Source: Sporodiniella umbellata
Lineage: Eukaryota > Mucoromycota > Mucoromycetes > Mucorales > Rhizopodaceae
Direction: 5' to 3'
Assembly (NCBI GenBank): GCA_025677835.1
Contig: JAIXMR010000132.1
Location: 1 to 64,000, forward strand
DNA length: 64,000 nt
Shown here: piece by piece, positions 31,878-42,711 of the stretch
Layout: each line of letters begins with the position of its first letter
How positions within the stretch are numbered: position 1 is the first letter of the stretch
The notes under the pieces: model-generated
Databases searched by the model: none
The model's input: the letters and a program-made list of their open reading frames with translations, nothing else
What the model was told of the DNA's origin: nothing
Position numbers and translations under genes: made by a program

Positions 31878-32708
31878 TTATTGTTTCTTTTTCATATCCC
31901 CTCGATTGTACTTTTTACGCTGGACCAACATGTGGGAGAACAAGACGGGGAAACCTAAGAAAGCCTTAGAAAGCTATCTATCTATATATATATATATTTT
32001 TTGAAGGTCTACCTGGAATATAAATAAGGGCTACAGCAATCAAAGCAAAATAGTACCAAGGACTGATAAGCTTAGCATAAGGCAAGGCTTGATAGACCAT
32101 CGTCATTTCAGAGCCTACACCCAAAGGATAGAGTATAAAGAAAAAGTTATATCTGGCCCAGGAGACCAAGGCAGGTACACCGCCACCCAAGAGGTGAAAG
32201 ATGTAAAAGATATAACGAGTGCATTCGGCAATCGACCAAGCAATGGTCATGGAAGAAAAGGACCAATGACTATGAATCTCGGGCACAAAGTAATTCACAC
32301 CCCAGACAAGGAACAATCGTGAAGCTACCTGCATCAAAGTGGTCATGAACGGGGCGCGTACGAAACCGACCAAGCTATGTAGAACCTACAACTACATTTT
32401 AAGCGTCATGCTTTGTATTGGTGTTTGTTTCTTTTTACTTCAAATAGAGCGGCAGTCTGTACATAGCTCAGTGCAGGCCAGACACGTTCAAATACTTGAG
32501 TATAGTCCCCTTGGGTTTCGTATAATGTATGGACGGTTAATACCAAGATCCAGAACCAGCCCATGAACGAAACCTGATTGTAAGACAAAAGGTACCAATC
32601 CACAAAACTCTTGGGTCCAGTCATCGTGGTTGTTCTTTTCTCGTTTGCTTTGGCTAGTGTCTTTTGTTTAGTGGATGCGTTCGAATCTTGGTTTGTTTCC
32701 TTACCCAT
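31878..32708 (-). CDS. PHS1: Very-long-chain 3-hydroxyacyl-CoA dehydratase (PTPLA family)
   Basis: ER membrane enzyme that removes water from 3-hydroxyacyl-CoA in very-long-chain fatty acid elongation. Exons 32439-32708, 32013-32385 and 31878-31954 give 239 residues. Family blocks in order are LSYVQTAALFEVLHSLVG (across intron 1), TLMQVASRLFLVWGV, WSIAECTRYIFYIFHL, and RYNFFFILYPLGVGSEM. In the last block the Tyr and Glu, seven residues apart, correspond to the catalytic pair of yeast Phs1. The protein ends IPGFPVLFSHMLVQRKKYN and a Lys-rich tail of the ER-retention type. The N-terminal 30 residues are Lys/Thr-rich and cytosolic. Confidence 0.9.
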
Positions 32709-32928
32709 GCTTAATTCAAAGAAAGGAAAAAAACAGTTTGGATTTTTTTTTAAAACTCCATTTATCTCTCTTATTTTCATCCCCCAAAAGAAGGCGTCAC
32801 TCCCAACCCAACCCAACCCAAAAAAAAAAAAAGAAAGGCTTATTCAAATACTTTCTGCAGTATGATGAGCAAGTATACATCAATAGAGTATACCTTGAAA
32901 CAATCGAAGGTATGACTGTTGCATTTTT

Positions 32929-32961
<33 letters not shown>

Positions 32962-33252
32962 AGTCACGGCCTGTTGCTTTCCAAAGTTTGAGAATCTGCA
33001 AAAGAAAATGGCAAAATTTACTATTTTCAGAATGACCCACTTTGGGGATAAAGGGATGAGTTTGAAAACACGTGAAGAAAATTATCAGATGGAGCGTGAT
33101 CGCTTTTAGTAGATTTATCAGATCTTTCTGTACACCCCCCCTTTTTTCTATATAAACATGGAGAGAGACGTGAAGTGTGAGAACTTGAGAGAAAAAAAAA
33201 AAAAAAAAAAAGGGCTTTTCTCTCTCTTTTATTTAATTTATTTATTTGTTCG
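32709..33252. promoter_or_regulatory. Divergent upstream region
   Basis: Shared upstream DNA of the dehydratase (minus) and the MFS transporter (plus). It holds a 26-base A run near 32939, an A run near 33193 and a CCCAA-type repeat (CCCAACCCAACCCAACCC, about 32803-32820). No factor site can be named. Confidence 0.35.
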
Positions 33253-35045
33253 ATGAATAAGGAAGAAAAGACACCTTTGATTAAAAAAGGCAGATGTTGT
33301 TCTGAACAAGGTTGTTGTAATCGGTCAAGTACAAGCCATGGGATACCTTCGGATACCCTTTTGTCTATCAACAAAGTGGAAGAAAACGATTGTCAATTAT
33401 CAGATCAACCCTGGAAATACAAAGTGGTGGCTTTGTTGTGCGCGATGCTTTTAGCTGGTAGAAAAAAAAAAAAAAAAAAGTGTAGAAAAAAACCATGTTG
33501 GATCTCAACGCTCTCTGTTGTATAGTGGGTAGTCATTTTGCAGCGCATACGTTGGGAGCGATGAAATCGACGATTAAGAAAGTAAGGTGTGTTTGTTTAT
33601 GTTTGTGTTGATTCATGTTTGTTTGTGTTATTCAGGAATTTGATATATCCAACTCACAATACGGAGCGATTCAATCCAGCGTTTCTGTGGTGAACACGGT
33701 ACTTCCCTTGATTGGTGGTATCTTTATCGATGCCTTTGGCACCATTCCAGGCTCTATCATCACCACGGTGCTGGTGGCTCTGGGTAACGTGCTTGTGGCC
33801 TGGTCTACACACTCCGCCAACCTTTCGATGATGATCATTGGACGTGTCTTGTACGGCATCGGTAGCGGAACGGTGGTGATTGTGCAAGAAACCATTCTAA
33901 GCCAATGGTTTAAAGGTCGGAGCTTGGCTGCGGTGATTGCCTTGATGCTGACCGTCAGCCGACTGGTAAGCAGGCGACTTTCTTAAAAAAAAAAAACAAA
34001 GAGCTCACGTTTTCTGTTAGTCTTCTTTCCTAGCTCAAGCCACGGTCGTGCCAATTGCAAATTGGTTTGGCTGGTATGGCTATGGCTTCTGGGTAGGTTT
34101 TCTCTTTCGCCTGATGATCGCAAGCTAATACCTTGTTTCTAGTTTTCTGCGGCCCTCTGTTTGTTTTCGTTGGTAGTCAACTCAGTCTATATCCTGCTGC
34201 TGCAAAAAGTATTGCCGAATCAGGAGGACTGTCGGGTACAGCAGAATGTCATTCGGTCCAGAAAGGCGTTCAGCTGGTCCAAACTCATGTATCTTCCCCA
34301 TTCGTTTTGGCTGATTGCCTCGATGGAGTTCTTGCTGGGCGGAGGCTGGGGCTGCTTTTTACATATCAACAGTGAGTTTGTAAAATACCGTTTTGGTTAT
34401 CCCGACAGTGTGGCTGCGGGCATTGCCAGCGTTGCTCAGGTGTTGCCTATTTTCGTGATGCCTTTCTTGGGCGTCTTTGCTGACCGTTATGGCAGACGGA
34501 CTTGGATGAGTAAAGACACGATAGAGAGGAAAACAAGAAACTGATTTTCTTTTGTAGTGATTGCCAGCGGAGCGACCTTCTTGCTTGCCATGCTTCTCTT
34601 GCAGTATACCTCCTGGCATCCGATTCTGGGTATGATCAGCTTCAGTATGAGTCTGGCCTTAGGGCCTGTCGCCCTGGTTTCCTCGGTACCTATTCTGTTA
34701 CCCTTGTCTTTGGTGGGCACCGGTATGGGCTTGATCAAATCAGGTACCAACATCGGCGCCTCTCTTTTCGATATCTTTACCGGCATCTTACAAGACCTAG
34801 AAGCACACAAAGGCTACAGCAACGTCATCTCTTTCTTTATCGTTCTCGGTGCCTTGGCTGTCCTCTCAGGCATCACCCTAACCATCATGGATCGCTTTGT
34901 TTATGACCATATGCTGGATGAGCCCACCACACAAAAACAAAACACAATGACAACTCGTCTAAAAGCAAACTATGTTTATGCAACACTCTATGTTGCTTTA
35001 GTCATCCTCAGTTGGGTTCTCTTCTTTCGTTTCATTTTTAAATAA
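33253..35045 (+). CDS. MFS transporter, MFSD1-like
   Basis: Exons 33253-33457, 33526-33581, 33636-33965, 34021-34092, 34143-34509 and 34558-35045 give 505 residues with about 12 membrane helices. The 60-residue cytosolic N-terminus has a cluster of cysteines (RCCSEQGCCNRSS) that could be acylated. Family-like blocks are EFDISNSQYGAIQSS, IGRVLYGIGSGTVVIVQET and LGVFADRYGRRTW, an MFS loop motif. The resemblance is to the MFSD1 group of lysosomal/vacuolar transporters, which in animals export dipeptides; substrate here is not shown. The intron after exon 1 begins GTAG followed by an A run. Confidence 0.8.
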
Positions 35046-35169
35046 ACCATCTCGGGTTGCACATTGAAAAAAAAAAAAAAAAAAAAAAAAAACCATTTTG
35101 GCTGAGCTTTTTCAATGTCTGTGTGTGTTTCTATTTTCTTTTTTTTTTTTTGATTGTTGATCAAGCGTG

Positions 35170-37517
35170 ATGTCAGAAGATAAAAAATCCTTTGTTATCC
35201 AAAGTGGTATTACGCCTACTGCCACCCTTTCGGTTTCGAATGAACAAGCAACAGCCAATGTCACTTTGACTGAACAAAGTAAATCTCCTGGGACCTTTGC
35301 TGTCCTTCCCTCTTATTTTTTTTTTTTTTTTTTAAAAGAAGAAAAATTATTGGATAGATGGCACGACTCTGTTTGAAGCAGCTCAGAAAGGATCGTTTCA
35401 GACCGTACGTTACTTATTAGACAACAAGTTGGCTACGGTAGATGATGTGGATGAACAAGGAGCGACTGCGCTTCACCATGCTACTTTGGCCAATAATGAT
35501 ATTTGTTTAAAGTATCTTATCGATCGAGGAGCAGTGGTGGATGCCGCCGGGGGAGAATTAAAAGCCACACCTTTGCATTGGGCAAGCAGGTATATAGATG
35601 TGTATATGGATGTAACAGTGGCTAATGTTGGCACCAAGACAAGGACGTATTGCCTCGGTCCATCGGTTGATTCGAGAAGGAGCCGATCCTTCCTTAAAAG
35701 ATTCACAAGGGTTCAATGCGCTTCATCTTGCAGTTCATTCCTCTCATGAGATGCTTGTACTCTACCTGCTCTATTTGGATATGGATGTCGATGTGACCGA
35801 TGCGATTGGAGGACATACGGCGCTGATGTGGGCCGCTTATCAAGGCCATGCCCAATCGGTAGATGTGTTACTAAGGTTTGGAGCGAGCACGACGATCAAA
35901 GACAGTGCTCAACTTACGCCGTTGCATTGGGCCGCGGTACGAGGCAATAAGCTGTGTATTCGAAAACTATTAGAGTACGGCGCCGATGTAGAGGCGCGCG
36001 ATGGGTCTGGCAAGTCAGTGATGGATTACATTAAAGAGAAGGGCTATGCAAGAGAATGGGTCAGGGCTGTACTGGAATTAGACGTGGCGTTGCAAGAGAA
36101 ACCAGACCAAGCTGCCTTGGTTGGGAAATATCCAGGTTCGAACGGTAAGCCCTTGTCCAAGGTATGTGTACTCTTGTGTTTTTGATGAAATCATCTAACC
36201 CTATCCGATCAGCGTACAGTCAATACGATTACCTACGTCTTGCCTTTCTTTACCATTGGCCTGGCATTGAAATGTCTGGCTTCTTTTCCTTGGTTTGGCG
36301 GTCTTCCGTTGGCGATGTTTGTTTTTGCTGCTATGCACATGTCGATTGTCCGTTACGTGGTACCGATACCTACCCCAAGCTCTTTATGGAAAACCCCTTA
36401 TTTCTCTAGCATCTTTCAAGCCTCTGCTTTCTGGGTTTTGATTACCTGGGTCTTTATTCTCTTGCCATGTAAAAAAAAAAAAAAAAAAAAAAAATCATAG
36501 TGTCAATAGGTACTTACTCTGTTATTTCAAAAAGCCACTTCCTATTTACTCTTGACCCATCTTCTCTTTCTCATCACCTTTTTCACCGCCATGTTTTCTT
36601 TCTTCAAAGCGATCGGTTCCGATCCAGGGTTTATCAAGAAAGAGGTTTCCCGAGAGCAACAGCGTATGGCAGTAGAAGAATTGGCCAACGACAATCGACT
36701 GGATGTCCGACACTTTTGCCTGACGTGTTTGATCAAGAAACCTTTGAGATCCAAACATTGCAAGATCTGCAACCGATGCGTGGCCAAATTTGATCAGTAA
36801 GTGTATTCTTGTTTGAAAGGGGGGGGTGTAACGATTGATGTTTGTTTTTTATGCAAAAGTCACTGTCCTTGGATATTCAACTGTATTGGAGCCAAAAACC
36901 ATGCAGCGTTTTTGATGTATTTGGTGAACATGACGGTTGGTATTATTACGTTTGCATGTATTGCTTTTGAATGTAAGTCAACCGGGACAGGATTCGATTA
37001 ATGATTTGTTAAAGACCTTTCGAGCACCTCACCTATCTATGAACATGTACCTGAAAGCACCTGTTTCTTGGGTAACACGCTCTGCGGTTATTTCAACTTT
37101 GATACCTGGACCTTAAGCATCACGCTCTGGACACTTTTCCAGCTTACCTGGTCTGTGTTCCTTTTGGGGGTCCAGCTCTATCAGGTCGCGGTGGGTATCA
37201 CAACCAACGAGAGTGCCAACATGAACCGATATAGTTATATGAATGTGGAAGGTTTAGGCGGGAGCATTGCGGGGTCTGAAGGACCTTCGGTGGTATCCCA
37301 TGCCAATCATGGCTCTGGGTTCTGTCCCTGTCTACAGCTTGTGGCCGGTGCGCGTGCGGTACATCAGGCTCGAAAGAAGACCAAGGTGGGCAACGTGTTT
37401 GATCACGGCTGTTGGAATAACTGTATCGAGTTCTGGACCGAATCCGATCAAGTCAACTATCATACACTTTACGATATCAAGCAGCTGGAAGCCAAATCGC
37501 CCATCATGCACGTTTAA
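35170..37517 (+). CDS. AKR1: Ankyrin-repeat DHHC palmitoyltransferase (Akr1-like)
   Basis: Golgi/endosomal protein S-acyltransferase. Exons after the first are 35342-35589, 35639-36161, 36213-36468, 36535-36796, 36860-36972 and 37015-37517, all in phase. The donor of exon 1 is uncertain: only GTCACT at 35260 or GTCCTT at 35302 keeps frame, while the better GTAAAT at 35279 does not. Six ankyrin repeats (LFEAAQKGSFQTVRYLL, ATALHHATLANN, KATPLHWASR, GFNALHLAVHSS, HTALMWAAYQGH, LTPLHWAAVRGN) precede about six membrane helices. The catalytic Cys-rich domain reads CLTCLIKKPLRSKHCKICNR followed by D-H-H-C-P-W, with the DHHC split by an intron at 36797. A TTNE motif follows the last helices. This order is diagnostic for Akr1/HIP14. 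Confidence 0.9.
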
Positions 37518-37561
37518 ACTTTTACAATAAAACCGACGGTGATCCTCTGTAGTTTACAGGT

Positions 37562-37614
37562 CTTTCTTTTATATATGTATATATATATATACATATATAT
37601 ACATATATATACAC
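37562..37614. repeat. TA-rich palindromic microsatellite
   Basis: An alternating TATATG/TATATATACA run between the convergent Akr1-like and homeodomain genes. It is largely self-complementary and could form hairpins in both 3' UTRs. Confidence 0.8.
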
Positions 37615-37721
37615 TTTGACAAGGCAGGCTTTTAAATAAATATAAAAAAAAAAAAAAAAGAGTTTATTTCTGATGGGGGAATGTACAGAGGTATAGAGAA
37701 AGTGAGAATGATACAAAAGAA

Positions 37722-38726
37722 TTAATAGATGGCAAGACAAGAAAAGGGAGGCCAGAAGGTGTTAAGGGCATTAGGGTTGTGGCTAGGATCGAGAAAGTGT
37801 ACGAGACGGCGAGTGTGGGGATAGGTTTGGATGAGAGTGAAGAGTTCCTGTTGGAGATGATGAGGGTTGCCTTGAAGGGTATGTCGAAAGAAACGTGAGG
37901 CTTGTTTGCCTTGGGTGAAATCGGAGCATTGAATCCAACGGTTGTCCTGTTCCATTGAGAACAGGGGGGGTTCACTGATATCGAAATGGATCTGACCGGC
38001 TGTTGCTTCGTACTCGATGCTGCTGAGGGAGTCCAGGGCGAGGGTGATTTTGAAATGGCAGCCACCGTCGACGATATGCCAGGCAAAGGTGAGGGTATCA
38101 GGGCAGAAGACACAGACGAGATCTGAGCCGGTCATCTGCAGTCGATGCCAGGAGCCGATGGTGAGGGCGGTAGTGCTGAGGTAGAGCTCTTTGGGTAGTT
38201 TGGAGAGATGGGAAGGATCGATGGTACGGTTGAGCGGAGTGGTGGGCCCAGGCGAGGCCACTGGCCATCGGTCTTCTTCTAGAGCCAAGATCAGCGAGGG
38301 ATCGATCATGGGGCTAGGCGAAAGAGAAGGCACGCCTCCGGACGACGACGGCGATGGGCTGTGTTGGGTGTGAAGTAGGTAAGACGGCACGGGGGCAAAC
38401 TCTGGCGTCTGATAGTAGGGATTGTATTGACCATAGAGTTGGGCACGTACGGACGCTTGATGGATCTGGATTTGAGCACGTTTCTGCATATGCTTCACCT
38501 TGGCTCTTCTGTTCTGAAACCAGATCTGAATCGAACGTTCGCTCATCTCCAGCTGTTCAGCCAATTGCTTTCGAAGCTTCGCGTTTGGACTTGTGTTGAT
38601 TGCAAAGGTATCTTCCAGTACCGTGAGCTGATCGGCCGTAGCCCGGGTTCGTTTGCGTACAGGCAAGGACGTTTCCTGTTCTTTTTGAGGCAAAACGTGC
38701 TGGGTAACCAAGGCAGTCATTATCAT
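37722..38726 (-). CDS. Homeodomain transcription factor (Phx1-like layout)
   Basis: The homeodomain, RKRTRATADQLTVLEDTF then QLEMSERSIQIWFQNRRAKV, lies near residues 20-80. The recognition helix WFQNRRAK is intact. A Ser/Pro-rich linker follows. The C-terminal domain of about 130 residues (GSWHRLQMTGSDLVCVF, WHIVDGGCHFKITLALDSL) is also found in fungal homeodomain regulators such as fission-yeast Phx1, which acts in stationary-phase and stress survival. The frame is open further 5' to an ATG at 38858, but that extension contains a hydrophobic stretch and a likely intron (GTAAGA donor near 38819). The ATG at 38726 or 38720 is therefore the safer start. A second exon ending at about 38820 (MAAVQCVGLSLES) is possible. 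Confidence 0.82.
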   Translation of the reverse strand: MIMTALVTQHVLPQKEQETSLPVRKRTRATADQLTVLEDTFAINTSPNAKLRKQLAEQLEMSERSIQIWFQNRRAKVKHMQKRAQIQIHQASVRAQLYGQYNPYYQTPEFAPVPSYLLHTQHSPSPSSSGGVPSLSPSPMIDPSLILALEEDRWPVASPGPTTPLNRTIDPSHLSKLPKELYLSTTALTIGSWHRLQMTGSDLVCVFCPDTLTFAWHIVDGGCHFKITLALDSLSSIEYEATAGQIHFDISEPPLFSMEQDNRWIQCSDFTQGKQASRFFRHTLQGNPHHLQQELFTLIQTYPHTRRLVHFLDPSHNPNALNTFWPPFSCLAIY

Positions 38727-38858
38727 CAAAAGGAAAGAATATATAAAGGAGTAGACTAGGTAAAGAAAAGTAAGAAAAGCAAAAGCAGTGCGTCTTTTTA
38801 AACCAAGTGGAGTCTTACCGCTTTCCAAACTCAACCCAACGCACTGAACGGCAGCCAT

Positions 38859-39256
38859 CTGACTTTCTCACAGAGCGCAGTGGAGCAAAATAAGGCAACC
38901 AGCTCATTAAGAGATCGCTTTTTATTGCCTCTTTGCACATTGTCTGATTTCCTTCAATGGAAAGTTTCAACACCTTTTTGTCATGTGGCTCTCTTTCTCT
39001 AAGGCGCCCCCCCCCCTGTGTATGTGTTCCCGGTTGTGTGGGAAGAGTTTATTCAGAGATATCGGCTTTTGTCAAGAAAACTGAGCACAAGCCTTTCGCT
39101 TATTGAATGCAGCCGCCAAACGGATTTCTATTCTCAGACCTTCTTGTGTCTAACGATTTTTCGTAAACAGCCTCGTGTTGGCTGGCACAGATCGACCGCG
39201 CAGTCACAGTGAGAAGGCAAGGTAAAAGGATGACCCATCTATATACACACACACAC

Positions 39257-39289
<33 letters not shown>

Positions 39290-39374
39290 AAGAGGCTTAT
39301 GAACGACTTTTTATTATTATTATTATTAGAATGTGGATGCGGATGAATATAGATTGATGCTGGAAATGAGGTTT
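38859..39374. other. Intergenic stretch
   Basis: Between the start of the homeodomain gene and the end of the PH-domain gene. Contains a 10-base C run near 39008 and the compound microsatellite listed separately. Confidence 0.4.
39239..39296. repeat. Compound microsatellite (CA)n(TA)n(GA)n
   Basis: Three adjoining dinucleotide tracts, CA then TA then GA, in under 60 bp, downstream of the PH-domain gene. Confidence 0.9.
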
Positions 39375-39959
39375 TCAGAGGAGAGCGGATGGGATGGGCG
39401 GTGGTAGGCAAGTGGGCGGTGGTAATTGGGGAGGTACAGGTTTCAGACTGAGGCTACTTCTGGAGAGTTTGTATTCGGGTTCGATTTGAATAGAGTCTAG
39501 ACGTTTTTTGGAGAGAAAGAGCGATTGATTTTCCAGTCTGAGCCAGGCAATCACCCGTTTGATAGTTCCCAACCATCGCTTCATGGTATCCACGTCCCCC
39601 GCTTGAAGGATCCAGAGCGTGTCAGGGTATTTCCGAACCTCGATGCAGTAAGGCACGCCCATCCCATCCGTCACATACGCATGGGTTTCTGGCGTGATTT
39701 CGAAAAAGTCGCGGTACATGTCCGGTGTATCGCTTTTGAACGTATAGAGCAAACGGTCCACAAGTACCACATATCGCTTCTTGCTCGACTTGAGAAACGC
39801 AAATGTCGGCGGTCGGTATTTCGTTAGCCAGCCTGTACAGCTCGCTTGCTGTAGAATCATCTCTAAATGAATCCCTTGCGCCGTGGGTCGATACATGGCT
39901 GGATCTTCCCTATTCTTGCTTTTTTCCATATAGACACTCTTTGCTGTCATTCTAACCAA
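39375..39959 (-). CDS. PH-domain protein with proline-rich tail
   Basis: A single-exon ORF of 194 codons. A pleckstrin homology domain spans about residues 38-140. It opens TGWLTKYRPPTFAFLKSSKK and YVVLVDRLLYTFKS, and closes with a helix containing the conserved Trp (DTMKRWLGTIKRVIAWL). Basic residues in the first two strands could bind phosphoinositides. The C-terminal tail is proline-rich (KPVPPQLPPPTCLPPP), a candidate SH3 ligand. It is probably a membrane-recruited adaptor; no partner can be named. The start could be ATG 39959 or the second Met, three codons later. Confidence 0.8.
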   Translation of the reverse strand: MVRMTAKSVYMEKSKNREDPAMYRPTAQGIHLEMILQQASCTGWLTKYRPPTFAFLKSSKKRYVVLVDRLLYTFKSDTPDMYRDFFEITPETHAYVTDGMGVPYCIEVRKYPDTLWILQAGDVDTMKRWLGTIKRVIAWLRLENQSLFLSKKRLDSIQIEPEYKLSRSSLSLKPVPPQLPPPTCLPPPIPSALL

Positions 39960-40003
<44 letters not shown>

Positions 40004-40174
40004 AGAAAGAAAAATTGAAAAATTGAGAAGGGAGGAAAGGGGAATGAAAAGATGTCGATGAGTATAGTAAAGCAGTATAGTAACTCATCCTAACCATCGT
40101 ATTATAGCCCAACGGCTGATTCTTATTGCACTTATCTTGTCCTACAGTACCCTGTACTGTTGCAGTTACACTTG

Positions 40175-40214
<40 letters not shown>

Positions 40215-40924
40215 CTTGGAAACGCACCCTTACTGTACAGAGGGCAACGGATGGCCCTGTACCGCTTGGTTTTGGGCTGTTGAGTAGAATAAACAGTGGA
40301 AAGCTATCGTCTGCTTCAACTGACAGGACCCCATCCAACAGGCTTGAACCTAGAACGATATAAAAAGGCCCAAGGTGTTGTCTGAAGATAACGTGTAACC
40401 CAGTTGGGTACAATGCGCTTTGTCAAAGAGGTCTCGAGCAGATGGCTGGGGTTCAACTCGGTCACGGACTACATTCTTGTCTTTGGATGACGAAATCAAG
40501 AACAGGCCTACACACGGTCAATCTCAATCGATCGCCTCGCCGCTGTAGAGTTGACAAATCAGAAATCGCCTTTCATCATACCGTCATGAATGACTTGACG
40601 GAGGCCTAAACCTCCTCCGCTCTCGGTTACATTTCAGCCATTGGCCCAAACCTACCATTGATAACGTCAGCCTGAATTTAACACCCTTTATTTACCCCTC
40701 TTACGTAGTACTTTTTTAAAGCTCCATTCACTACTGTTTTTTTTTTGTTTTTTTTTTGTTTTTTTGTTTTTTATTTGTTTTTTATTTATTCTTCTTCTTT
40801 TACGTATTTTGCTTTTTCTTGGTTAGTTGCCACCACCACCACCACCAAAAAAAAGAAAAAGAAAAAAGAAAAGCATCCAGAACAAAGAAAAACCAAGAAA
40901 ACGCTTGTTTTTTTTCTTTTGTTT

Positions 40925-40960
<36 letters not shown>

Positions 40961-40989
40961 CTTTTTTGGGCTCAGTAAAACGATTCGCC
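39960..40989. other. Intergenic region with a GC-richer island and long T runs
   Basis: Holds a 33-base A run (about 39966-39999), a 35-base T run (about 40180-40214) and a 37-base T run before VTS1. Between them, 40215-40680 has unusually balanced base composition for this window, with a TATA box (TATAAAAAG at 40359-40367) and an ATG 46 bases further on. Confidence 0.45.
40413..40589 (+). pseudogene. Short ORF with one in-frame TGA behind a TATA box
   Basis: ATG at 40413 opens 25 codons (MRFVKEVSSRWLGFNSVTDY...). It stops at TGA 40488 and continues in the same frame for 32 more codons to TGA 40587. Composition looks coding and a TATA box lies upstream. It could be a first exon, a solo-LTR fragment or a dead small gene. 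I do not recognise the peptide. Confidence 0.25.
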
Positions 40990-42675
40990 ATGTCTACACA
41001 ATCTAGTTATCAAAGAGCACATATCAACGATTTGTTTTCAACGCTTTTGAATGCCGAAGCTGGCAACACGCTTACACCCGAATATTCACTCTCACCTGAA
41101 CAAAGACAGCGGCCTACAAGACCGTATTCTGAAGTACTCAAGACCGAGACGGTGGTTTCTCCTGAAAGTAAGTAGTATAGGAAAAGTGCAGCGAAATGAT
41201 CCCGTCTCTGTTTTTTTTTTACTTGTTATTAGCTGAAACGTTGGATAAGTGGTATGAAGATTTACAGCAGTACGAAAGAAACCTGGAGGGTATGGCTTCG
41301 GCCAGTGTGGATCCCAAGTTTAAAGAGGAAGTACAGCATGTGGATCAATGGTTCAAATATCTGAACCCGGCTGAACGGACTGCTACCATTTACACACTCT
41401 TACAGCATTCTTCTCAAGTACAGATCCGTTTCTTTGTCAACTTGTTACAACAGATGAGTCAAAGGGATCCTCTGGGTGCTTTGTTATCACCTCCTGAAAA
41501 AGGTAAGCCTTTCTCATGGAGTACTAAATAACCCCCCCCTTTTAGTGGATACTCAGCTGGCTGGGGCCATGGCCAAAGCAGAGCTGGAAGCCAGTCAAAA
41601 ACTGATGTCGATCTTACCTTATCAGACAGGCGTGCATCGTCCGCCTGTGCCCAACCGACGTGCGATGGACCGTCATTCGTTTGCTATTGGCGATACGGAA
41701 GAATACGATCGGATGCTGACCCAGCCTAACTTTCTTGCCAACCAAAACTACCCTAAGCTGTTTGAATCCTCCGCTCGGCCCAAATCTGTCTTGCTCGATA
41801 ACGAACTTGCCTCTATCTTCAATCAATCCTGGCCTTACACCGCCGGTCTCGAGCGACCCAAATCCGCCGATGTCTCTCAGTGGTCTTTTCAGTTACCCAG
41901 CGAAACCACCCCCAGCCGTGATCCTTGGCCCTCTTTTGTCAACGAAACCCAACCTGCTGACCCTGTCGAACCCCCTTTTACCCATTGGAGGTACCTCTTT
42001 TTTTTTTTAAAGAAAAATAAAAAACTAACCTCCCTTCTTAGACGCCCTCATCCCACCCGGCCCAGTGTGCCCAGTACGGTATCCGAAGAAGAAAAAAAAC
42101 CCAGCCTTCTGATGTCAATGTTGGACGAAACCACCCCTCTCTTTACGCCCCCGGACACTTTCTCGTCCCCCTACCGTCTCTCTGTGCCTGGTGCAAAACA
42201 ACCCCCCTTCAGTACCTTCTTGCCTTCCGAACAGGAGGAACTTCACGATCCTGTCACTCAAAAACAAAACACCCGAAAGTCTTCCAACAGTCATCGTGCT
42301 GGGAAAGAAAAGAAGAATACAAACGATCTATTGGATATGCACATCCTTGAAGGTAAACACCAAAACTCACCTTATATATATCCCCTCCCTTTCTGATTTT
42401 CCCCTCCCCCGCCCTTTCAAAAACAGATGTGCCTCTTTGGCTCAGAAGTTTGCGTTTACACAAGTATAATTCTATCTTTGAAAACATGAAATGGCAAGAC
42501 ATGTTGAAACTGGATGATCAAGCCTTACTTGCCAAAGGTGTCGCTGCCTTGGGTGCTCGTTGTAAACTACTCAAAGTATTTGATCAAGTCAAAGCACATT
42601 GTGAAGCAAACGTAAGTCTCTCTTTAAAAACAACTGAAAAACTAAACCACTCTGGGGTAGAACATTGATTATTAA
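40990..42675 (+). CDS. VTS1: SAM-domain RNA-binding protein Vts1/Smaug-like
   Basis: Post-transcriptional regulator that binds Smaug recognition hairpins in mRNAs and recruits the CCR4-NOT deadenylase. Exons 40990-41167, 41233-41502, 41546-41990, 42042-42352, 42427-42611 and 42661-42675 give 467 residues. The N-terminal Vts1 homology region ([53 protein letters not shown]) is intact. A long Ser/Pro-rich middle follows. The C-terminal SAM domain ([36 protein letters not shown]) carries the RNA-contacting LGARxK segment. The last exon adds only five codons, including the stop (NNIDY-stop is four residues plus Tyr at most). The gene is convergent with the NRK-like gene, with 36 bp between stops. 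Confidence 0.92.
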
Positions 42676-42711
42676 AAAAAAAAAATAAAGCCCTTTATCG
42701 ATCCATTTTAA

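Noticed and set aside
33654..33895. Minus-strand ORFs opposite the MFS transporter exon
   Set aside because: Shadow frames of a strongly conserved membrane-protein exon.
40425..40500. GGGGTTCAACTC looked like a tRNA T-arm
   Set aside because: The flanking bases do not form a T-stem, and no acceptor stem or D-arm can be placed at the right distance.
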